NCBI GenBank assembly: GCA_902492105.1
Contig: CABUKD010000010.1
Coordinates: 1 to 48,475 of the forward strand
Length of the DNA: 48,475 nt
DNA from: an uncultured Clostridium sp.
GTDB taxonomy: Bacteria > Bacillota > Clostridia > TANB77 > CAG-508
Direction: 5' to 3'
Position 1 is the stretch's first letter. Each line of letters opens with the position of its first letter. The position numbers and the translations under genes were made by a program. The notes under the pieces are model-generated. The model saw nothing but the letters and a program-made list of their open reading frames with translations. It was not told the origin of the DNA and ran no database searches. Shown one piece after another: positions 43,232 through 48,475 of the stretch.

Positions 43232-44698
43232 TTATTTTTCCTCCTTTTCCTTTGCTATTTGATTTTTATAATTCATTAACGCCTCTATTCCATAAGCAAT
43301 ATTTAAGACATCAGCATCCATTTTACAATTTCCCGTTATATTTAAAGCAACAGGCATTCCATCAATAAAACCATCTGGAATAGTAATTGAAGGGAATCCA
43401 CCAAAATTTCCAACTTGTAAATGTTCTTCTAGGACTTTGGCCTCTTCTGTTAATATTTCTAAAGAATCTGTTTCCAATTTTTTAGCAGTTCCTGTACCTA
43501 CAGGTAATATTACTGCATCATATTCTTTAAATAATTTTTTCCATTCATTTACAAGTAGTCTTCTTACTCTTTGAGCATTTTTGAAGTATCTTTCTTGGTT
43601 TTCTTTTTGAAGAACATAGGAACCTATTACAAATCTTCTTTTGATAAGTGGTGAAAATCCTTTTGTTCTATAATCTTTCATCATATCAATATAGTTATCT
43701 CCCTCACCTCGTGGGCCAAATATTAATCCTGTCAAATTAGCCATATTAGAAGTTGCTTCAGCACAAGAAATAATTACATAAGTTGATGCAATTGCATTTA
43801 ATAATGTTTGGTCTACTGATACTTCGTCAACTTGCATCCCATTTTTTCTAATTAATTCTATTTTATCCATAAAATTTTTTAAATGTTTTGTTAACTCTTC
43901 ACTTGGATTTTGATAATTATTAATATCACATATTTCTCTAATATAACATAATTTTTTACCTTTAATGTTTCCTGTTAATGATTTAGCTAGATTAATTTCA
44001 GAAGAATCCCATGAAGTCATATCCTTTTTGTCTATTCCTTTCATATTATCTACAACTATTGCAGCATCTTTTACACTTCTGGTTAATACTCCTAGATGAT
44101 CAAGAGATGATGCAAATGGAAATAATCCATATCTTGAAATCATACCATATGTTGGCTTATATCCAACTATTCCGCAATATGCTGCAGGTTTTCTAATTGA
44201 ATCTCCTGTATCTGAACCTGTAGCATAAGGATAAACTCCAGCAGCAACAGCACAAGCTGAGCCAGCAGATGAACCAGCACACATTCTTTTCCTATCCCAT
44301 GGATTTCTTACAATTCCAGTGTGCCCAGTAGTTCCAGTTCCACCCATACCAAATTCATCCATAACAGTTTTATTAACCATTATTGCTCCTGCATTTTTTA
44401 GCTTTTCATAAGCAGTAGCATCAAAAAATGGTATATAGTTTTTCAATGTATTAGATGAACCTGTAGATAAAACACCTTTCGTAGAATAATTATCCTTAAC
44501 TCCAAAAGGTATTCCTGACAATACATTATCAGTTATCGGCATTTCTTTCGCATCATCCAAAATTGTTACAAAAGCATTATATTTTTCTTGAACTTCATGT
44601 GATAACTTTAATGATTCTTCGATTAATTCCTTTGAAGTTACTTCTCCATTTTTTAATAATTCATGAAGTTCTTCTATAGATAAATTCATATATTTCAT
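43232..44698 (-). CDS. gatA: Asp/Glu-tRNA amidotransferase subunit A
   Basis: GatA is the amidase that frees ammonia from glutamine for tRNA-bound Asp or Glu. The 488-aa protein shows the Ser-cisSer-Lys triad: Lys68 in FGVKDN, Ser143 in CAGSSAGSA and Ser167 in GSDTGDSIRKPA. In most GatA proteins this last motif reads TGGSIR, so the Gly-to-Asp change is a mild deviation. The segment LTGLIFGPRGEGDNY also departs from the usual GVRYG version. It may be a lineage variant. It is directly joined to gatC and gatB. Confidence 0.93.
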   Translation of the reverse strand: MKYMNLSIEELHELLKNGEVTSKELIEESLKLSHEVQEKYNAFVTILDDAKEMPITDNVLSGIPFGVKDNYSTKGVLSTGSSNTLKNYIPFFDATAYEKLKNAGAIMVNKTVMDEFGMGGTGTTGHTGIVRNPWDRKRMCAGSSAGSACAVAAGVYPYATGSDTGDSIRKPAAYCGIVGYKPTYGMISRYGLFPFASSLDHLGVLTRSVKDAAIVVDNMKGIDKKDMTSWDSSEINLAKSLTGNIKGKKLCYIREICDINNYQNPSEELTKHLKNFMDKIELIRKNGMQVDEVSVDQTLLNAIASTYVIISCAEATSNMANLTGLIFGPRGEGDNYIDMMKDYRTKGFSPLIKRRFVIGSYVLQKENQERYFKNAQRVRRLLVNEWKKLFKEYDAVILPVGTGTAKKLETDSLEILTEEAKVLEEHLQVGNFGGFPSITIPDGFIDGMPVALNITGNCKMDADVLNIAYGIEALMNYKNQIAKEKEEK

Positions 44699-44995
44699 TT
44701 ATTTCACCACCTTTGGAATTTCTATTTCTCTACCTCTAACTTTCCCACAATTAGAAAGCAATTCTTCTATAGGTACAGCTTCTTCTGCAATATCTTCTCT
44801 AAGTTCTACACAAAAATCATCTAAACAATGTGTCATTGGCTCAACTTTACTAATATTTGGAATTGAATTAACAACATCACAGTTCTTATCTATAATATCA
44901 AATTCTTCTAAAACAAGTTTATTTTCTTCTGGAGTTAGCCCTATTAATAACTTGTCAGCATAATTATCAACCATTTCCTTCGTAAATTTACTCAT
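44699..44995 (-). CDS. gatC: Asp/Glu-tRNA amidotransferase subunit C
   Basis: GatC wraps around GatA and GatB and stabilises the complex. The 98-aa protein has MSKFTKEMVDNYADKLLIGLTPEE, a long helix, ISKVEPMTHCLDDFCVELRED and the ending REIEIPKVV, as in the family. AAGGAGC lies before the ATG. Its stop is directly followed by the gatA start. It opens the gatCAB part of the transcript, 68 bases after the oxidoreductase gene. Confidence 0.9.
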   Translation of the reverse strand: MSKFTKEMVDNYADKLLIGLTPEENKLVLEEFDIIDKNCDVVNSIPNISKVEPMTHCLDDFCVELREDIAEEAVPIEELLSNCGKVRGREIEIPKVVK

Positions 44996-45063
44996 TATTA
45001 TCAGCTCCTTTATAATTACAATTTCTATTTGAATATAACCCTTTTATTAGTTAATGTCAAGTT

Positions 45064-46122
45064 CTATTTTACATTTATCCATTTCTTTTTCTCTACAGAT
45101 TCTAAAACACTGTCTATTACACAATCAATTTTCGCGGCGAACCCAAAATCAGTGTCTGGAAATGTTTGATTTCTTATATTTTTCAAAAGTTCGTGTGCAT
45201 CAATTGTTTTTAATTCTTCATATCCTGTACAAAAACATTCTTTTTCATCTGAAATAATAGTTAAAAAACCATTTTCATTAAATCGATAAATCTGGATTTC
45301 ATTCATTCTTTCCAAAGAAAATCTAATTGCTCCTTCTGTAAATTGAATTTCAAATCTCATATCTTGTTTGCTTCCAGGTGCTACACGATTAGATGAAATA
45401 TATCCCATTGCTCCATTTTTGTATGAACATATAAACTGAGCAATATCATCATTTTCAACTTCAATTATATTTCCATTATCATCTTTTCGTTTAGGATGAA
45501 TAATATTTGTCATTCCACATACTGATATAATATCTCCTACTAAAAATTGTGATACCGCTAAAATATTTATTGCTAAATCACAAAGTGAACCTCCTATTGC
45601 ATTTTTCTTTAGCATTCTCCATTCAAAAGGTGTACTTGGATCAGCCAGTCTGTCATTATCGTAACTTCCTCTAAAACAAACTACTTTTCCTAAGGTTCCT
45701 GACTTAATTATTTTCTGTGCATACGTAATTGCTGGAACACGAATTATATTATAACAGCAAGCTGCAATTATTCCTTTTTCTTTAGCCATCTTTACAAGTT
45801 TTTCTGATTCATTACTATTTAAACCTAATGGTTTTTCACAACTAACATGTTTCCCATATTTTATAGCTTCTGAAACTATGCTAAAATGTGCATTATTTGG
45901 TACACAAACACAAACCAAGTCAACATCTTCTGCAGACACAGCCTTATGCCAATTTGTTTCCACTCTTTCAAATCCATACTCTTCTGCCAAAACTTTAGCT
46001 GAATCTTCATTTGTATCACATACAACCTGTAATTTTGCATTATACTGATTTCTATAAGCTGCCGCATGTTTTTTTCCTACAAATCCTGAGCCAATGAGGC
46101 ATACTCTTATTTTATTATCCAT
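45064..46122 (-). CDS. Gfo/Idh/MocA-family oxidoreductase
   Basis: A 352-aa NAD(P)-dependent oxidoreductase. It has the Rossmann loop VCLIGSGFVGKKHAAAYRN (7-25), VCVCVPNNAHF, the active-site CEKPLGLN, and a C-terminal alpha/beta dimerisation domain with GGSLCDLAINIL. Members of this family act on sugars, inositols or related compounds; the substrate cannot be read from the sequence. The start is ATG 46122, five bases after GGAGG; the TTG four codons earlier is part of the ribosome site. It lies between the kinase and gatC in the same direction, with gaps of about 65 bases on both sides. Confidence 0.88.
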   Translation of the reverse strand: MDNKIRVCLIGSGFVGKKHAAAYRNQYNAKLQVVCDTNEDSAKVLAEEYGFERVETNWHKAVSAEDVDLVCVCVPNNAHFSIVSEAIKYGKHVSCEKPLGLNSNESEKLVKMAKEKGIIAACCYNIIRVPAITYAQKIIKSGTLGKVVCFRGSYDNDRLADPSTPFEWRMLKKNAIGGSLCDLAINILAVSQFLVGDIISVCGMTNIIHPKRKDDNGNIIEVENDDIAQFICSYKNGAMGYISSNRVAPGSKQDMRFEIQFTEGAIRFSLERMNEIQIYRFNENGFLTIISDEKECFCTGYEELKTIDAHELLKNIRNQTFPDTDFGFAAKIDCVIDSVLESVEKKKWINVK

Positions 46123-46187
46123 TATTTCCTCCAATAATATAAATATAAATCACAAATCATTTAATATTTTATAAATTTTGAATACTG

Positions 46188-47135
46188 CTAATCTCTTTCC
46201 ATATCTAGCATACCTAACACATTTTTATTATTCGCATCATTTTCTTTTATATTTTGATATTCATTTTCCATCATTCTTCTAAAAAAAAGATGTTCAAGTG
46301 CCTCTTTTGCGGTTATTCTATTATCCTTATTAAAATCTAACAATAAACGCAATAAATTTGTACATTCAGTAGAAACTCCTTCTACTTTTTCTAAACAATT
46401 AGGCAAGTTGTTTAGTGCACTTTTGACTCTATTATTGTATAACTCTGGATTTTGCATATAATTATCCCAAGAATTTTCAATTACTTTACCAAAAAAATCA
46501 TACCCACCAAAGGGACATTTTCCAACTACTAATTCCCAAAAAGTAATTCCGAATGCGAACATCTCTGATTTTTCATCATAAACATCATTGTTAAAAACAA
46601 TTTCAGGAGCTTGATATCCATTGTATTGAAAACAAGCTTTTGTTTCTGGTGCTATTGGTCTCATTTCATCAAAATCAATAATTACTGCCATAATATTTTT
46701 TTCTTTTTTTGTAAGCATAATATTCCCTGGATAAAAATCACGGTGTACATATCCATTTTCATGAATTACTTTTAACCCTTTCAAGATATCAAATAAAATC
46801 TTTGCTGATTGTTTTTCTGTTAGCTTGATACCATTTTTTATTAAATACTGTATGCTAGGAAGATTTAAAAATCTCTGAACGACACCAATATATGTTCCTG
46901 ACTGCGATACAAAGGTCTTTAGAGGAACGCCAAGATTTTCACATTTTTTGAAGCTATCTGGTATTTCTGTATGGCGAATTTCTTTTCCGATTTTCACACA
47001 CAATTCATCAGAAATTTTCCAAACACTGCCTGTATGCCCATTTCCAATAAAACTACTATCCAAAGCTTCTTTTTTGTCAAATGCTTCAAATATTTTTTGG
47101 ATAAATTCTTTTTCTTCTTCATTTAAAAAAAACAT
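46188..47135 (-). CDS. Hanks-type Ser/Thr protein kinase without membrane domain
   Basis: A 315-aa protein that is almost only a kinase domain. Visible: Gly-rich loop IGNGHTGSVWKI (30-41), Lys48 in LCVKIG, catalytic HRDFYPGNIM (131-140), DFD (154-156) in place of DFG, and the substrate-binding QAPEI (175-179). There is no membrane helix or PASTA repeat, so it differs from PrkC-type kinases. The loop with the DFD motif is unusual but keeps the metal-binding Asp154. It starts 25 bases after the radical SAM gene, with AAGGTGAG before ATG 47135, so the two are probably co-transcribed. The target is unknown. Confidence 0.88.
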   Translation of the reverse strand: MFFLNEEEKEFIQKIFEAFDKKEALDSSFIGNGHTGSVWKISDELCVKIGKEIRHTEIPDSFKKCENLGVPLKTFVSQSGTYIGVVQRFLNLPSIQYLIKNGIKLTEKQSAKILFDILKGLKVIHENGYVHRDFYPGNIMLTKKEKNIMAVIIDFDEMRPIAPETKACFQYNGYQAPEIVFNNDVYDEKSEMFAFGITFWELVVGKCPFGGYDFFGKVIENSWDNYMQNPELYNNRVKSALNNLPNCLEKVEGVSTECTNLLRLLLDFNKDNRITAKEALEHLFFRRMMENEYQNIKENDANNKNVLGMLDMERD

Positions 47136-47160
47136 TGTTCTCACCTTATATTACTACCTA

Positions 47161-48423
47161 TTATATGGTTAGCTTATTACGTAACATTTTTCTATCTTCT
47201 TTCGTTAAAATATGATTGCTCTTAAATTCTGGTAAATGTTCTAAAATGTATTCCATTGATTTTTCTACTATCATTCTATTTAATCCACAACGACATTCAT
47301 CTTGAATATCTGTACGACCAAAACGTGTTAATTTATCATAAACACAACCTCCACCACAAATGCGATATGCTATACAAGAACGGCATGAATTATTATAAAA
47401 TGGAGAGGTTTTCTTGTATTCATGAATGCAAGCAGGAAGCTTGTCTATACTATCATAAAACATTTCAGGTTTAGTAATCGGTCCTTCACAAATCCCAAAT
47501 TTTTTATTTTTACATGCTACAATACGTTTTCCACATGCTTTGCATTCATATGGAATCGAATATCCTGAAATAAAAGCATCCATTTTTTGTTCTACTTGAA
47601 CAAGATATATTCCATTTTTGTGAAGAATTTCAAATGCTTCAATCATCTTTTTATGAACTTCTTCAAAAGATAAAAGTTTCATTGCAAAATTGTCTTCATC
47701 CCCATGAGGCAAACAAAATCCAAGACTATTAGGTTTTAGTGCTATAGACCAATCAATTAATTTGTCAAAATGTTTTTCATTATGAGGTCCTATAACTGCA
47801 GAGATTCCTGTCTTGCATCCTGCTTCTTTTAAATTTTCATATCCTCTAATGGCTAACTTATAAGTTCCTTCTTGATTAATATTTATTCTTGCTTCATTAT
47901 GAAACTCTTCTGGACCATCCATAGACACTATTACTTCTACTTTATGTTCTGCAAAAAATTGTGCAATCTCTTTTGTACAAAGAGAACCGTTAATTACCAT
48001 TGAAAATTGAACTTTTTGATCAAAACTACGAACATATTCAATAGCAAATCTGATGCCATCCATATTTAAAAGTGGTTCTCCACCAAAAAAGACTATACTC
48101 TTTGGTTTTATTGCAACAGAATAGAACATATCTATAGCATTTTTTATTTCTTCTATTGTCATATTAACAAGCTCAGAAGTTTTTTTCTGTCTACAATATT
48201 TACAACGAAAATTACAACTTTCTGATACTGCTAAATACAATTGCTCATAACAAACTTCATCTAAATCAATATTAATATCTTGTGCTGGTTCATAAAAGTC
48301 TTTTTTCAAATCTTGTATTTTTTCAGCTATTGCAAATTGTCCATTAATATTATTATAAAAGAGTTTACGACCTTCTTTCTCCATTGTATAAATATATTGA
48401 TTATTTAATTTTATATTTTCCAT
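47161..48423 (-). CDS. Radical SAM/SPASM protein, candidate peptide or protein maturase
   Basis: A protein of about 420 aa. Residues 1-60 form a small N-terminal domain. The radical SAM core has the 4Fe-4S motif CNFRCKYC (Cys70, 74, 77) and FFGGEPLLN. The C-terminal SPASM region has many Cys: CKACGKRIVACKNKKFGIC and CRSCIAYRICGGGC, then DECRCG. This layout is that of anaerobic sulfatase-maturating enzymes and RiPP maturases. I see no precursor peptide nearby; it may lie right of the window. Start codons at 48465, 48435 and 48423 are possible. AAAGGA is 12 bases from 48423; it is too near to 48435. Confidence 0.82.
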   Translation of the reverse strand: MENIKLNNQYIYTMEKEGRKLFYNNINGQFAIAEKIQDLKKDFYEPAQDINIDLDEVCYEQLYLAVSESCNFRCKYCRQKKTSELVNMTIEEIKNAIDMFYSVAIKPKSIVFFGGEPLLNMDGIRFAIEYVRSFDQKVQFSMVINGSLCTKEIAQFFAEHKVEVIVSMDGPEEFHNEARININQEGTYKLAIRGYENLKEAGCKTGISAVIGPHNEKHFDKLIDWSIALKPNSLGFCLPHGDEDNFAMKLLSFEEVHKKMIEAFEILHKNGIYLVQVEQKMDAFISGYSIPYECKACGKRIVACKNKKFGICEGPITKPEMFYDSIDKLPACIHEYKKTSPFYNNSCRSCIAYRICGGGCVYDKLTRFGRTDIQDECRCGLNRMIVEKSMEYILEHLPEFKSNHILTKEDRKMLRNKLTI

Positions 48424-48429
48424 ATTAAA

Positions 48430-48475
48430 TTTCATTCCTTTCTCGCTTCGCTCAAAGGCACACATAGGAATGAAA
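48430..48475. repeat. Inverted repeat at the right edge of the window
   Basis: TTTCATTCCT (48430-48439) pairs with AGGAATGAAA (48466-48475), enclosing CTCGCTTCGCTC-type sequence. The second arm ends exactly at the window edge, so the repeat may be longer. It covers the leader of the radical SAM gene, including its possible ribosome site. Confidence 0.5.

Overview
The window is AT-rich DNA of a spore-forming, Gram-positive anaerobe, most likely an uncultured gut-type member of the Clostridia. The evidence is spoVG with a textbook sigma-H promoter, spoIVB, sepF/divIVA, ftsK, gatCAB, disA-radA and strong AGGAGG ribosome binding sites. Almost every gene lies on the minus strand. The exceptions are murC and two tiny Cys-rich peptide genes. 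I see no rRNA, tRNA or CRISPR.

Layout: 1-5.3 kb holds spoVG, murC, a secreted transglutaminase-like protein and spoIVB. A 12.7-kb block (5.36-18.07 kb, read from right to left) is a Tad/type IVc pilus-like locus: a CpaB-like protein, two CpaE-like proteins with degraded nucleotide-binding loops, a membrane-anchored CpaF-like ATPase, one fused TadB-TadC-like platform, four pilin-like proteins sharing the N-terminus MENA(S/T)xAL, two further single-span proteins, and a 602-aa pseudopilin-like protein behind an internal terminator. 18.2-24.5 kb carries a long palindrome, a DUF2651-like gene, truA, and both diadenylate cyclases (cdaA, disA) with a cyclophilin and radA. A REP-associated tyrosine transposase unit sits between radA and a glucoamylase-like gene. 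Next come an RNase J/CPSF-like metallo-hydrolase, an unknown coiled-coil protein, ftsK, rsmD, divIVA, sepF, an HlyD-like protein, miaA and mutL. The right end has two Cys-rich micropeptides, gatCAB, a Gfo/Idh/MocA oxidoreductase, a Hanks-type kinase and a radical SAM/SPASM maturase.

The most striking observation concerns the codon CGG. Three well-conserved genes (the CpaF-like ATPase, radA, the glucoamylase) are each interrupted by one extra base. In all three the break is an in-frame CGG followed by A, and skipping the C restores a conserved glycine (GGA) and the family sequence. Reading every gene by eye I found no other in-frame CGG in the window, although CGG occurs more than 50 times out of frame. 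This suggests that CGG is an unassigned (hungry) codon here and works as a +1 frameshift site. A systematic sequencing artefact must be excluded first.

Other regulatory signals worth noting are a shared promoter-upstream element (TTACAAAAATRTTAAATT plus ATTACAATT repeats) at the pilus, sepF and rsmD operons, and two genes (a TadE-like gene and miaA) whose Shine-Dalgarno sequence is separated from the start codon by a perfect hairpin that would bring them together when folded.
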